Numbered from the stretch's first letter, positions 10,260-21,652 are shown. The stretch: DNA of 64,000 bases from Polaromonas sp. P2-4 (GCA_024703855.1 CP087965.1:4580001-4644000), one strand, 5' to 3'. The notes: generated by a model not told the origin, from the sequence alone. Numbers and translations are program-made.

Positions 10260-10553
10260 GCTGTCTCCAAAATAATTGTGGGTTCCGGGAATTCTGCGCC
10301 TGCAGCGTTCAGCCGTAAGCACACCTATTATTACTGCTGCAATGAGGCCGCTGTGCGGGTTTTCTCGTAAGCAGGCTGCAATGATGGAGGGCTGGTGCCA
10401 GCAGGCGTGGCTCCCGGTAGGGATTGTGCTCGGTGATGGCGGAGCCCGGCTGGCTCAGCATGCTTTGAACCGTCATGTGCGCCTCGGGTGCTGCACAAAC
10501 CGAACCACGTCCGCTACTCGTGTACTGCAAAGCAATGCGAGGCGGTGAAAAAA
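10260..10553. other. Gap without a recognisable gene
   Basis: About 290 bases between the dctP start and the terminator below the first ETF-QO gene. Open frames on the minus strand have no recognisable motif. The dctP promoter should be here, but no convincing -35/-10 pair or operator was found. Confidence 0.4.
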
Positions 10554-10577
10554 TAAAGCCCGGCATGCCGGGCTTTA
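10554..10577. terminator. Rho-independent-type terminator hairpin after ETF-QO copy 1
   Basis: A perfect 24-base palindrome with arms TAAAGCCCGGCA / TGCCGGGCTTTA, 41 bases beyond the ETF-QO stop on the minus strand and flanked by an A-rich run (T-rich on the minus strand). Confidence 0.75.
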
Positions 10578-10618
10578 TGGCTTGAGGGAACACCTCAATC
10601 GCGCATCACGCCGCGCGC

Positions 10619-12302
10619 TTACATGCTGCTGTAGTTTGGCCCACCGCCGCCCTCTGGTGTGACCCAGACAATGTTTTGCGTGGGGTCCTTGATATCGCAG
10701 GTTTTGCAATGCACGCAGTTCTGCGCATTGATCTGCAGGCGGTCGGTATTGTCGGCGTTCTTCACAAACTCATACACACCGGCCGGGCAGTAGCGGCTTT
10801 CGGGGCCGGCGTACTGCGCCAGGTTGATGTTGACCGGAACGCTCGCATCTTTCAGCGTCAGGTGGGCGGGCTGCTGTTCTTCGTGGTTGGTGTTGGAGAC
10901 AAACACCGAGCTCAAGCGGTCAAAGGTAATTTTGTTGTCGGGCTTGGGGTAAACGATGGGTGTGCATTCGGCTGCAGGTTTGAGCATCGCGTAGTCGGGC
11001 TGGGTGCGGTGAATCGTCCACGGCGGGCTCTTGATGCCCAGCCTGGGCAGCAGCCACTGCTCGATGCCCGTCATGAACGAGCCCATGTACAAGCCCTTTT
11101 TGAACCACGCCTTGAAGTTGCGTGACTGGTTCAGCTCCTGGGCCAGCCAGCTGTTGGCATAGGCTTCAGGGTAGGCACTGAGTTCGTCGTGCTGACGACC
11201 CGTAGTGACCGCCGCATAGGCCGCTTCAGCCGCGAGCATGCCCGACTTGATGGCCGCATGGCTGCCCTTGATGCGACTCGCGTTCAGGTAGCCAGCCTCG
11301 CAGCCAATCAGCGCGCCGCCCGCAAACACGGTTTTAGGCAGACTCAAGGCACCGCCCGCCGTAATCGCGCGTGCGCCGTAGCTGATGCGCTTGCCGCCCT
11401 CCAGATATTTTTTGATGCTGGGATGCGTTTTCCAGCGTTGCATTTCTTCAAACGGGCTGAGGTAGGGGTTGCTGTAGTCCAGGCCCGTGACCAGGCCCAG
11501 CGTGACTTTGTTGTCTTCCAGGTGGTACATAAAGCCGCCGCCATAAGTCTTGCTGTCCATGGGCCAGCCGGCGGTGTGGATGACGAGGCCGGGTTGATGT
11601 TTGGCCGGGTCAATTTCCCAGAGCTCTTTCACGCCCAATGCATAAGCCTGCGGGTCTTTGCCTTCGTCAAGCTTGAAGCGGCTGATCAGCTGGCGGCCCA
11701 GGTGGCCACGCGCCTTCCGCAAACACGGTGTACTTGCCGTGCAGTTCCATGCCCAGCTGAAAGTTGTCGGTCGGCTGGCCTTCTTTGCCGATACCGAGGT
11801 TGCCGGTGGCCACGCCTTTGATGGAGCCGTCGTCGTTGTACAGCACTTCGGCGGCAGCAAAGCCGGGGAAAATTTCAACCCCGAGGTTCTCGGCCTGCTG
11901 AGCCAGCCAGCGCACCACATTGCCCAGGCTGATGACATAGTTGCCTTCGTTGTGCATGCAGTCGGGCACCAGGAAGGCGGGTGTTTTGATGGCGCCTGTT
12001 TCGCTGAGGAACAGCACGTCGTCGCCGGTGACGGGCTGGTTCAGTGGCGCGCCCAGCGCCTTCCAGTCGGGAATCAGTTCGGTCAGGGCCTTGGGGTCCA
12101 TTACCGCGCCACTCAGGATGTGGGCGCCAGGCTCGGAGCCTTTTTCAAGCACCACGACGGAAACGTCCGCGCCTTTTCGGCCGCGAGCTGCTTCAGGCGA
12201 ATCGCCGTGGCCAGGCCGCCGGGGCCTGCCGCCAACGACGACCACGTCGTATTCCATCGCTTCACGGGGGCCAAACTGGGTCAGAATTTCTTCATTTGTC
12301 AT
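10619..12302 (-). CDS. Electron transfer flavoprotein-ubiquinone oxidoreductase, copy 1, with frameshifts
   Basis: ETF-QO takes electrons from reduced ETF through FAD and a 4Fe-4S cluster to ubiquinone at the inner membrane. The start is ATG 12302 (MTNEEILTQFGPREAMEYDVVVVGG). A compensating indel pair garbles the FAD dinucleotide-binding stretch (RPRRPGHGDSPEAARGR where copy 2 has GPGGLATAIRLKQLAAE). A further shift near 11705 separates YTVFAEGA from RGHLGRQLISRF. The rest is intact, with cluster cysteines in SRYCPAGVYEF, NAQNCVHCKTCDIKDP and the end TPEGGGGPNYSSM. The last part is almost identical in DNA to copy 2 at 24990-26675. It sits downstream of a two-component pair on the same strand. 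Confidence 0.88.
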
Positions 12303-12369
12303 GGTCTGTTTCGTGTGTTTGTAAAGGTGATCCGGATCAGGCGTTTGAAGGGGCTTGCGTTGGCCTGAC

Positions 12370-13107
12370 TCAGGACCACGCGACCGCTGCCGTGAACATG
12401 TAGCCAGCTCCGTAGACGGTCTTGATGATCTTGGGGTTCTGTGGGTCGGCTTCGATCTTGCGCCGGATGCGCGAAATACGCACATCAATGCTGCGATCCA
12501 TGGGCGACAGGTCACGCTGGCCCAGCAACTGCTCGCGTGTGAGGATCTGGTGCGGCCGCTCCACAAAGGCCCTGAGCACCTGCGTTTCTGCGGTGCCAAG
12601 CACGTGCTCTGCGCCGTCCGGCGCACGCAGGCTATTGGCGGCGCAATCCAGCGTCCAGCCAATGAAGCTTGCATAGCGTCGTTGGTTTGTGGTTCCCGCC
12701 TGGCCTGCAGAACCTCGGCGCCGCAGGATGCTGCGCACGCGGGCTACCAGTTCGCGCGGCTCAAAGGGTTTGACCACATAGTCGTCCCCGCCCAGTTCCA
12801 GCCCCATGACGCGGTCTATGGTGTGACCGCGCCCCGTCAGGATCAGGATGCCGCAGTTGGTCAATGCCCCGACTTGCCGGATCAGCTCAATGCCGTCCAG
12901 GTCGGGCAGACCGAGGTCTACAACGCACAGATCGGGCCGCTCGGTCTGTAGCCGACGCAGCACCGAGCTGCCATCGTGGAACCATTCAACCGGATAACCA
13001 AACTCTTCAAGTGCCCGAACCACGAGGCGCGCCACGGCTTCATCGTCTTCCACCACGTAGATCAACTGGCGCACAGCAGCGGTATCGGCTACGGGGCGTG
13101 TGGTCAA
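12370..13107 (-). CDS. OmpR-family response regulator
   Basis: 245 residues. The receiver domain (about 14-130) has the acidic pair in IYVVEDDEAVARL, the phospho-acceptor Asp in DLCVVDLGLPDLDGIEL, and the conserved Lys in DDYVVKPFEPREL. The C-terminal winged helix (about 150-240) reads EHVLGTAETQVLRAFVERP, ILTREQLLG and SIDVRISRIRRKIE, followed by IKTVYGAGYMF. It overlaps the stop of the upstream kinase gene by four bases (ATGA), so the two are translationally coupled and form a pair. Targets are unknown; the first ETF-QO gene lies 67 bp downstream. Confidence 0.93.
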   Translation of the reverse strand: MTTRPVADTAAVRQLIYVVEDDEAVARLVVRALEEFGYPVEWFHDGSSVLRRLQTERPDLCVVDLGLPDLDGIELIRQVGALTNCGILILTGRGHTIDRVMGLELGGDDYVVKPFEPRELVARVRSILRRRGSAGQAGTTNQRRYASFIGWTLDCAANSLRAPDGAEHVLGTAETQVLRAFVERPHQILTREQLLGQRDLSPMDRSIDVRISRIRRKIEADPQNPKIIKTVYGAGYMFTAAVAWS

Positions 13108-15133
13108 GACGACACTCCTTGCAGTGAGGCTGCGAGCTGAGCTTTGGTGAAGGGCTTGGTCAGCAGAGGGACGCCGGGCAAATCATCTGAATCGGGCGCG
13201 TAGCCGCTCATCAGGATGATTTTGGAGACCTGTCCACCCTGGATGGCATGACGTGCAACCTGCCGCCCATCGACACCACCGGGCATGACGATATCGGACA
13301 GTAGCAAGCGGATGCCCGGTGTCTGGTCGAGGATATGGAGCGCTTCGACGCCGGTCTCTGCTTCCAGCACGGCAAAGCCAAGATCAAGCAGCAGCCGTCG
13401 CACTATCCTCCGCACATTCGGGTCATCTTCCACCAGCAGGGCGAGGTTCTGGTCGGGTTGCGATGTAGGTTGCCCCGCATCGCCCCCCTGCATCGGCTTT
13501 TGTGTTGAGCTGTCGTTGTCGGAGGGTAGCCACAGCGCCACGCTGGTGCCGTTACCCGGTTCACTCGCAATGTCGACCGTGCCACCGGACTGGCGGGCAA
13601 AACCATAGACCATGGCCATGCCCAGCCCGGTACCTTGGCCGGAACTTTTGGTGGTGAAGAAGGGCTCGAACACGCGAGCCCGTGTGGCGGCGTCCATGCC
13701 GCAGCCGTCATCACGCACCTGCACACACACATAGGAGCCGCTTGGCAAGTGAAGCCGGGCTGACTGCTGGGCGTTCAGTGTTTCGGCCGTGCAGCGAATG
13801 GTGATGTCACCGCGCCCCTCTGTCGCGTCGCGGGCATTGAGGATCAGGTTGACCAGCGCGTTCTGAAGCTGGTTCGCGTCCAGGCGGGCGTTTAACGTCT
13901 GTGGTGCCAGGCTGGTTTGCAGGGTGATGGTTTCGGGCAGAGACCGGCGCACCAGTTTGTCCACTGCCGTGACAAGCAGATTCACATCGACCACACTGGT
14001 CTCGATCGGGTGCTTTCGTGAAAACGACAGCAAGCCCTTGATCAGCTCCGAGCCGCGGCGTGCTGCATCGATGGCCGGGCTGATGAATTCAGGCACATGG
14101 GGCTTGGCGGAAGGTTCATCGGCCAGAGCGGTCAGATTGCCCAGGATGACCGTCAGGATGTTGTTGAAGTCATGCGCCAGGCCCCCCGTGAGCTGACCCA
14201 GCGCGTCCATTTTTTGTGCCTGCACCATCAGCTCGTGCGAACGGCGCTGGTCGGTGATGTCAAACGTCAGCTCAAAGCAGCCCGCAACCGAACCATCGGG
14301 GGCGACTTCGGGAATCAGCGAGGTTCGCGCAACAAGGTTGCGACCGTCAAAGGTATGTACGTCGTACTCGAACGTAACGGCCTCGCCACGCAGTGCCCGC
14401 ATCACATTGGGCTTGATGCGCGTGTAGGTGTCCAGGCCGAGAAACTCACGCGCACTGACGGCTTGTGGGGCGGCAGGATCAAGGCCGAACCAGTCGTGGT
14501 AGCCGCGGTTGACGTAACGGTAGATCCGGTCGCGGTCGAAGTAGGCCACAAGCGCCGGAATCGAGTCGGTAATGAGCCGCATCTGCTGCTCGCTGCGGCG
14601 CAATGACGAGGCAATCAGTTCATTGGCATGAATGGCCTGACGAAGCTGGTCGTTGATGGCACTCAACTCGGCCGTTCGCTCGGCCACGCGTGATTCAAGC
14701 AGCGTATTGTGTTCCCGAATCAGTTTCTCGGAACGGCGCTGTTCGGTGACGTCCGAATACAGCGTCACGAAACCATGCCCTGGCACCGGCACGCCGAGTA
14801 CCCGCAGAATCGTGCCGTTGGGTCGGGTGCGTTCTATGTCGTGGGCGGTGAAGGTGCGGGCTGCCGCCATGCGCTCCTGGATTTGCCGTTCGCGATCACC
14901 ATCGCCGTATTCGCCGCGCTCGGCATTGAAGCGTATAAAGTTTTCGAACGGGGTGCCTGCGTTGGTCATGCCTGGCGGGAATTCGAGCAAGCGCAAAAAG
15001 TCTGGTTCCAGGCGACCATGCAGAGGTTTTCGTCGATCAGCGTAAACCCCTGGTCGATCAGGTCCAGTCCTGCCTGAAGCGACTCGTGGCGTTTCAGGCT
15101 GTTAATGGGGGGCGTAGCGGGCAGTGAACTCAC
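13104..15133 (-). CDS. Hybrid sensor histidine kinase (PAS-PAS-HisKA-HATPase-REC), one frameshift
   Basis: A cytosolic or membrane-associated kinase without clear transmembrane segments. Domains in order: a PAS with LDLIDQGFTLIDENLCMVAWN, a second PAS, HisKA with the phosphorylated His in GGLAHDFNNILTVILGN, HATPase with NLILNARDATEG, DDGCGMD and GQGTGLGMAMVYG, and a terminal receiver with LLVEDDPNVRR and the Asp in LLLSDIVMPGG. One T is missing from a T run near 15000, breaking the first PAS between WNQTF and LRLLEFPPG. The start is taken as GTG 15133 (VSSLPATPP), preceded by GGAG at six bases. It is transcribed divergently from the acyl-CoA synthetase operon, which it may sense or control. 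Confidence 0.87.
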
Positions 15134-15335
15134 AGGCGGCTCCGTTGGGCAGAGGGGTTGGTTTCCATCGCTGGATTCTAGGAGTGTGAAGGCGGACACA
15201 GCGTGGTTGCAAACATTCGTCACATTTTCTGGAGATTGTTGAAAACATCTTTGCCGATGATGCACCTCATAAGACAACTCCGATCTGCGGTGTGTACTGC
15301 ACAGGGTACGCGGTGGATGGGAGCAGGAGACCGCC

Positions 15336-16979
15336 ATGAGCCGCATCAATCCGTACCAGCTGGGTCTGGACAAGAATCCCGCCAATTTCGTAGCCCTTTC
15401 GCCATTAAGCTTCATTGAGCGTTCGGCCAAGGTGTATCCGGATCGTCTGGCCGCCATTTATGGCACACGTCGCCAAACCTGGGCACAGACCTACGCCCGT
15501 TGCCGCCAATTGGCCCATGTGCTGGTCGCCCGTGGCATTGGCAAGGGCGATACCGTGGCGGTGATGCTGCCCAACGTGCCCGCCATGCTGGAAGTTCATT
15601 TCGGTGTGCCGATGTCCGGGGCGGTGCTCAACACACTCAACACCCGTCTGGACGCAGAAGCCATTGCCTTCATGCTGCAGCATGGCGAAGCCAAAGTACT
15701 GCTGGTCGACCGTGAGTTCTCGGGCGTGGTCGAGAAAGCGCTGATCATGCTGGGCAATCAACGTCCGTTTGTGATTGAAGTCGAAGACGACGAAGCACCT
15801 GCAGGCAACGCACTTGGCGAAACCAGCTACGAGGCCTTCATTGCCCAAGGCAACCCGGACTTTGACTGGAAGCTGCCGCATGACGAGTGGGATGCGATTG
15901 CCCTGAACTACACCTCGGGTACGACAGGCAACCCCAAGGGCGTGGTGACCCACCACCGGGGTGCCTACCTCAACGCGGCGAGCAACGTGATTTCGTGGAG
16001 CTTGCCGCACCACGCCACCTACCTGTGGACGCTGCCGATGTTCCATTGCAATGGTTGGTGCTTTCCCTGGACCATGGCCTTGATTGCAGGCACCAGTGTT
16101 TTTCTGCGGCGGGTTGACCCGGCGCTGATCTTCTCGCTGATTCATGAACACCACATTACCCACATGTGCGGGGCACCCATCGTGTACAGCATGCTCATCA
16201 ACGCACCGATGTCGCTGCGCGAAGGCATCGCACACGCCGTGAACGGGCTGATTGCCGGTGCCGCACCGCCAGCGGCTGTCATTGAAGGCTGCGAAAACGC
16301 AGGCATAGCGCTGACGCACGTGTATGGCTTGACCGAGGTCTATGGGCCCGCTGCCGTGTGTGCCAAGCAAGCGTCCTGGACTGCGTTGTCAATGGAAGAG
16401 CGCGCCCGCCTCAATGGTCGGCAGGGCGTTCCCTATCCGCTGCAACAAGCCGTGGCGGTGCTCGATCCAGACACCATGGTTGCTGTGCCTGCTGACGGCG
16501 AAACCATGGGTGAAATCTTCTTTCGCGGCAACGTCGTGATGAAGGGTTACCTGAAGAACCCGGCGGCTACCAAAGAAGCGTTTGCAGGCGGCTGGTTTCA
16601 CACCGGTGACCTGGCCGTCATGCACCCGGATGGCTACGTCAAGATCAAGGACCGCAGCAAGGACATCATCATTTCAGGTGGCGAAAACATCTCTTCGATT
16701 GAGGTGGAAGATGCCTTGCACCGACACCCCGCCGTGATGCTGGCCGCCGTGGTGGCCCAACCCGACGAGAAGTGGGGCGAAGTGCCCTGCGCCTTTGTTG
16801 AGCTCAAGCCGGGCGCTGAAGCGGGCGAGCAGGACATCATTGAATTTTGTCGCACTTTGATGGCGCGCTTCAAGGTGCCCAAGCGCATTGTGTTCTGCAC
16901 CTTGCCCAAGACGTCCACCGGAAAGATCCAGAAATTTCTGCTTCGCGATCAGGTCAAGTCGACGACCGCGATCGAATGA
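15336..16979 (+). CDS. AMP-forming acyl-CoA synthetase
   Basis: 547 residues, intact. It activates a carboxylic acid with ATP and CoA. The P-loop-like motif is LNYTSGTTGNPKGVV, the acyl/adenylate motif VYGLTEVYGPA, the hinge GWFHTGDLAV and KIKDRSKDIIISGGENIS, and the C-terminal catalytic Lys lies in KTSTGKIQKFLL. The sequence resembles medium-chain and 3-(methylthio)propionyl-CoA ligases (DmdB-like), so a short or branched acid is likely. ATG 15336 follows AGGAGA. It is the first gene of an operon with livGFKHM, maoC, etf and an acyl-CoA dehydrogenase, implying that the imported substrate is turned into a CoA ester. Confidence 0.92.
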   Translation: MSRINPYQLGLDKNPANFVALSPLSFIERSAKVYPDRLAAIYGTRRQTWAQTYARCRQLAHVLVARGIGKGDTVAVMLPNVPAMLEVHFGVPMSGAVLNTLNTRLDAEAIAFMLQHGEAKVLLVDREFSGVVEKALIMLGNQRPFVIEVEDDEAPAGNALGETSYEAFIAQGNPDFDWKLPHDEWDAIALNYTSGTTGNPKGVVTHHRGAYLNAASNVISWSLPHHATYLWTLPMFHCNGWCFPWTMALIAGTSVFLRRVDPALIFSLIHEHHITHMCGAPIVYSMLINAPMSLREGIAHAVNGLIAGAAPPAAVIEGCENAGIALTHVYGLTEVYGPAAVCAKQASWTALSMEERARLNGRQGVPYPLQQAVAVLDPDTMVAVPADGETMGEIFFRGNVVMKGYLKNPAATKEAFAGGWFHTGDLAVMHPDGYVKIKDRSKDIIISGGENISSIEVEDALHRHPAVMLAAVVAQPDEKWGEVPCAFVELKPGAEAGEQDIIEFCRTLMARFKVPKRIVFCTLPKTSTGKIQKFLLRDQVKSTTAIE

Positions 16980-17000
16980 CCTTGCCTTTAAGGAAACCCC

Positions 17001-17751
17001 ATGTCCAGTGACATCATCCTGCAGACCCAGGGTCTGTGCAAAGAGTTCCTCGGGTTTGCCGCGGTCTCCGGCGTGGACCTCAAAGTCAAGCGTGGAAGCA
17101 TCCATGCGCTGATTGGCCCCAACGGTGCCGGCAAGACCACGGTCTTCAATCTGTTGACCAAATTTCACCAACCAACGTCGGGAACGATTCGGTTCAACGG
17201 CATTGACATCACGCGCGACAGCCAGGTGCAGGTGGCACGTCGCGGCATGATTCGCTCTTTCCAGATTTCGGCGACCTTTGCCCACCTGACAGCGCTCGAA
17301 AACGTGCGGGTTGCACTGCAGCGAAAGCGCAGCGATTCGTTCAACTTCTGGTCGTCCGAGCGGCGGCTAGACAGCCTGAATGACCGTGCCATGGCCTTGC
17401 TGGAGGCTGTCGATCTGGGAACCTTTGCCGACACCCTCACCGTTGAAATGCCTTATGGTCGCAAGCGCGCTGGAGATCGCCACCACGCTGGCGCTTGATC
17501 CCGAGCTGATGCTGCTCGACGAGCCAACGCAGGGCATGGGGCACGAAGACGTGGGCCGTGTGGTGGACCTGATTCGCAAGGTATCCGCCAACCGCACTAT
17601 TTTGATGGTCGAGCACAACCTGTCGGTGGTGGAGACCCTGTGTGACACGCTGACCGTGCTACAGCGCGGCAGTGTGCTGGCCGAGGGCAACTATGCCACG
17701 GTGTCGAAGGACCCGCGTGTTCTGGAAGCGTATGTAGGAGTCGAAGCATGA
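17001..17751 (+). CDS. livG: Branched-chain amino acid-type ABC transporter ATP-binding protein LivG, one frameshift
   Basis: Cytosolic ATPase of a LIV/HAAT-type importer. Walker A is GPNGAGKTTVFNL, Walker B LMLLDEPTQGMGHED, switch His in ILMVEHNLSVV, with the LivG-specific insertion MIRSFQISATF. Two bases are missing from a GC repeat near 17462, breaking PYGRKR from ALEIATTLALDP; restoring them gives a normal length of about 250 residues. The stop overlaps the livF start (ATGA). It follows the acyl-CoA synthetase stop by 22 bp. Confidence 0.92.
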
Positions 17752-18472
17752 GCCGTAACCCCCCATCCCTGGCAGCGAGACGCTGCGCGTGACCGATTTG
17801 CATGCGTTCTACGGCGAATCGCACATCCTTCACGGCGTCGACCTGCACGTCAACCGTGGCGAGCTCGTCACGCTGCTGGGGCGAAATGGGTCTGGCCGGT
17901 CTACAACACTCAAGGCCATCCTGGGCCTGGTCGGGCGTCGCACCGGTTCCATCATGTTCAATGGCACCGAGATCAATGCGATGGCACCGCACCGCATTGT
18001 GCGGCTCGGCGTGGGTTTTTGCCCTGAAGAGCGCGGCATCTTCGCAGGATTGTCCACCGAAGAAAACCTGATGCTGCCGCCCGTTGTGGCCAGCGGCGGC
18101 ATGACACTCGAAGAAATTTACGGCATTTTCCCCAACCTGTACGAGCGTCGTAACAGCCCGGGCACACGCCTGTCTGGTGGTGAGCAACAGATGCTGGCGA
18201 TGGCCCGCATTTTGCGCACCGGCGCCAGGGTGCTGCTGCTCGATGAGATCACCGAGGGCTTGGCACCGGTCATTGTCAAAAAATTGGGCGAAGTCATTCG
18301 CTTGCTCAAAAGCCGTGGCTACACCATCGTGCTGGTGGAGCAAAACTTCCGCTTTGCTGCCCCGCTGGCCGACCGCCATTACGTACTCGAACACGGTCAC
18401 GTGATCATGACGGTTCAACCGCATGAGCTGGCTGCCAAAACCGACGAGCTGCACGAACTGCTCGGCGTCTGA
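17748..18472 (+). CDS. livF: ABC transporter ATP-binding protein LivF, one frameshift at the N terminus
   Basis: Second ATPase of the importer. The ATG at 17748 overlaps the livG stop, but the frame breaks after MSRNPP because one C is missing from a C run (about 17760-17765). The open frame resumes at GTG 17789 with VTDLHAFYGESHILHGVDL. Walker A reads GRNGSGRSTTLKA, with Arg in place of the usual Lys; the second LivF in this window has the same change. The signature is RLSGGEQQMLAMARIL, Walker B VLLLDEITEGLAPVI and the switch region VLVEQNFRFA. About 240 residues. Confidence 0.9.
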
Positions 18473-18518
18473 GTTATTCCCTTCATTGCTACCCATCTTT
18501 TTACACAGGAGACTTTTC

Positions 18519-19728
18519 ATGAAACTCAAACAAATTTCCCAGGCTGTGAGCCTGTCCTTATTGATGGCCGCTGGCGCTCACGCCCAGGTGTCGGATGGCA
18601 TGGTCAAGATCGGTGTGTTGACCGACCTGTCCGGCCTGTACTCCGATGTCGCAGGCCCAGGTGCCGTTATTGCCACCAAGATGGCGATTGACGATTTCAT
18701 GGCCGCTGAAAAGCCGACGTTCAAAATTGAAATGGTGTCCGCTGACCACCAGAACAAGGGTGACATCGCAGCCAACAAGGCGCGTGAATGGTTTGAGAAA
18801 GACAAGGTTGACGTGGCGACCGAACTGGTGACTACCTCGGTCGGCCTGGCGGTACAAAAGATTGCCAAGGAAAAAAACCGCCTTGCCCTGATCTCTGGTG
18901 CGGCGTCGACGGCCATCACCAACGAGAGCTGTAACGATGTCACGGTGCACTGGACCTATGACACCTACGCCGTGGCCAACGGTACGGCCAAAGCAGTCAC
19001 ACAGGGCGGTGGCAAAAAGTGGTTTTTCCTGACGGCCGACTACGCTTTCGGTCATGCACTTGAAAAAGACGCTGCTGCTGTGGTCAAGGTCAACGGCGGT
19101 GAAGTGCTCGGCGCTGTGCGTCATCCGTTTCCCGGTAGCGACTTTTCGTCCTTTCTGCTCAAGGCCCAATCCTCGGGCGCGCAGATCATTGGTCTGGCCA
19201 ATGCAGGCGGTGACACCATCAACTCGATCAAACAGGCCGCCGAGTTTGGCATCATGCCCAAACAATCGCTGGCTGGCTTGTTGATGTTTATTACCGATGT
19301 GCATTCGCTGGGCCTTAAAAATACCCAGAACATGTACCTCACCGAAGGTTTCTACTGGGACTTGAATGACGAAACCCGTGCCTGGTCCAAGCGCTTTTTT
19401 GCCCAGCACAAGCGTATGCCGACAATGATTCAGGCTGGACAGTACTCGTCCACCATGCATTACCTCAAGGCGGTCAAGGCCATCAACAGCGACGACACCG
19501 CCAAGGTCATGGCGCAGATGAAGAAGACCCCCGTCAACGACTTTTTCGCCAAGAACGGCAAGATTCGTGATGATGGTCGCATGGTGCATGACATGTACCT
19601 GCTGCAGGTTAAAAAGCCCGCCGAATCCAAGACACCGTGGGACTACTACAACGTGAAGGCCACCATTCCTGCCGCCGAGGCATTCCAGCCGCTGTCGGCG
19701 TCGTCGCTGCCCGCTGATCAAGAAGTAA
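18519..19728 (+). CDS. ABC transporter substrate-binding protein (LivK/type 1 periplasmic binding), frameshift at the last residues
   Basis: Periplasmic receptor of about 400 residues with a Sec signal (MKLKQISQAVSLSLLMAAGAHAQ), starting at ATG 18519 after AGGAGA. Family blocks include VKIGVLTDLSGLYSDVAGPG, SADHQNKGDIAANKAREWF and WFFLTADYAFGHALE. One extra C near 19705 hides the true end; removing it gives SSCPLIKK and TAA at 19726-19728, a C-terminal Cys typical of this subfamily. The paralogous receptor at 58282-59471 shares the same blocks. The ligand is not known; the operon suggests a compound that is activated to a CoA ester. Confidence 0.88.
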
Positions 19729-19800
19729 TTTTTCGCCATCGTTGTTCCCGGGGTCATGCGTGATCCCGGGTTCCCTTCACGCGGTACAAGGACTCACGCC

Positions 19801-20682
19801 ATGGAAATATTTGGCATCTCGTCGCAGGCCTTTTCGGCCAGCTGTTGCTGGGCCTCATTAACGGCTCGTTTTATGCCGTGCTGAGCCTGGGCCTGGCGAT
19901 TATTTTTGGCTTGCTCAACATCATCAATTTTGCCCACGGTGCGCAGTACATGGTGGGGGCGTTTGTGGCCTGGCTGGGTTTGACCTACCTGGGCTTGAAC
20001 TACTGGGTGTCACTGCTGGTGGCACCTTTGGTGTTGGGGGTGACTGCGGTTGTGATTGAGCGCACCATGCTCAGGCATCTGTACAAGCTCGACCATCTCT
20101 ACAGCCTGCTGTTGACCTTTGGCCTGGCGCTGGTTGCTGAAGGTGTTTTCAAGAATTTTTTCGGCATCTCGGGCGAGTCCTATGAGGCACCAGAGCTGCT
20201 GCAGGGCGGTGTCAATCTTGGCTTCATGTTTTTGCCCATTTACCGCGCCTGGGTGGTGTTTGCCTCCCTTACGGTGTGCGTGATCGCCTGGTACGTCATC
20301 GAACGCACCCCTCTGGGTGCCACGCTGCGCCGCGACCCAGCGTCCGGATTTGGTGCAGGCACTGGGCATCAATGTTCCCGTGCTGATCACGGCTACGTAT
20401 GCTGCAGGCGCTGCGCTGGCTGCATTTGCCGGTGTGCTGGCCGCACCCATCGTGCAGGTCAACCCGGTCATGGGGTCTAACCTCATCATTATTGTTTTCG
20501 CCGTCGTTGTAATCGGCGGCATGGGCTCCATCCTGGGCTCCATCCTGACCGGCCTCGGTCTGGGGGTGATCGAGGGCTTGACCAAGGTGGTCTACCCCGA
20601 GGCGTCTGCGGTCGTGATCTTCCTGATCATGGTGCTGGTGTTGCTCGTCAAACCTGCCGGCCTGTTCGGCAAACAAGCCTGA
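19801..20682 (+). CDS. livH: ABC transporter permease LivH, two frameshifts
   Basis: Inner-membrane permease of the LIV type. ATG 19801 opens MEIFGISSQA. One C is missing near 19829, after which the main frame gives GLINGSFYAVLSLGLAIIFG and NIINFAHGAQYMVGAFVAW. A loss of two bases near 20330 breaks the Arg-rich loop (TPLGATLR to AATQRPDLVQALGINVPV). The last part has FAGVLAAPIVQVNPVMGSNL and IVFAVVVIGGMGSILGS and ends KPAGLFGKQA. Reconstructed length is about 294 residues, similar to the intact paralogue at 57308-58210. Confidence 0.88.
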
Positions 20683-20692
20683 AGGAGCTTTT

Positions 20693-21652
20693 ATGAAGCC
20701 TGTCGTTTCATTTTTCGGACAAAACCGTGCGCTCCTGATGTTTGCTGCCCTGATCGTGGTGGGCTCTATTGCGCCGTTTGTCCTGTACCCCACCTTTTTG
20801 ATGAAGGTGCTGTGCTTTGCGTTATTTGCCTGTGCTTTTAATTTGCTGCTGGGCTTTGCGGGCCTGTTGTCGTTCGGCCATGCGGCGTTTTTTGGTGGTT
20901 CAGCCTACATCACCGGCTATTTGTGCCACGATCTGGGGCTGACGCCTGAGCTGGGCCTGCTGGCGGGGGCTGCCTTTGGTGGCGCGCTGGGGGCGGTGTT
21001 CGGTTTGATTGCCATTCGTCGTGCCGGCATTTACTTTGCCATGATCACGCTGGGGCTGGCACAAATTGTGTTCTTCCTGGCGCTTCAGCTCAAGTTCACT
21101 GGTGGTGAAGATGGCATGCAGGGCATTCCGCGCGGCAAATTATTTGGCGTGGTGGATCTGTCTGACAACATCGCGATGTACTTTTTTGTTTTTGTCGTGT
21201 TTTTAGGCGGCTTCTGGCTGATCCACCGGACCATTCATTCGCCGTTTGGTCAGATTCTCAAGGCCATTCGTGACAACGAAGCACGCGCCATCTCGCTGGG
21301 CTACGACGTCAACCGTTTCAAGTTGTTGGCCTTTGTGATCTCCGCTTCTCTGACCGGACTCGCAGGTTCGACCAAGTCGCTTGTGTTTCAGCTGGCGTCG
21401 CTGGGTGATGTGCACTGGCATACCTCCGGTGATGTCGTATTGATGACGCTGTTGGGTGGTCTTGGCACCATTCTGGGGCCGGGCGCAGGCGCGGTGACCA
21501 TTGTCGGGCTGGAGAATCTGCTGGCCGACAAGGTTGGGTCTTGGGTGACGGTGATCATGGGCTCGATATTCGTGGCCTGCGTATTGCTGTTCCGACGTGG
21601 CTTGGTGGGCGAGATCGGTGCGCTGTTCAACAAGTCCCGACCACGTGTCTGA
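20693..21652 (+). CDS. livM: ABC transporter permease LivM
   Basis: 319 residues, intact, with eight or so hydrophobic segments. LivM-type motifs are FALFACAFNLLLGFAGLLSF, GHAAFFGGSAYITGYL, GEDGMQGIPRGKLFG and the EAA-like loop SPFGQILKAIRDNEARAISL. It starts 10 bp after the livH stop behind AAGGAG. It pairs with LivH to form the transmembrane pore. The C terminus RRGLVGEIGALFNKSRP is typical. Confidence 0.93.
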   Translation: MKPVVSFFGQNRALLMFAALIVVGSIAPFVLYPTFLMKVLCFALFACAFNLLLGFAGLLSFGHAAFFGGSAYITGYLCHDLGLTPELGLLAGAAFGGALGAVFGLIAIRRAGIYFAMITLGLAQIVFFLALQLKFTGGEDGMQGIPRGKLFGVVDLSDNIAMYFFVFVVFLGGFWLIHRTIHSPFGQILKAIRDNEARAISLGYDVNRFKLLAFVISASLTGLAGSTKSLVFQLASLGDVHWHTSGDVVLMTLLGGLGTILGPGAGAVTIVGLENLLADKVGSWVTVIMGSIFVACVLLFRRGLVGEIGALFNKSRPRV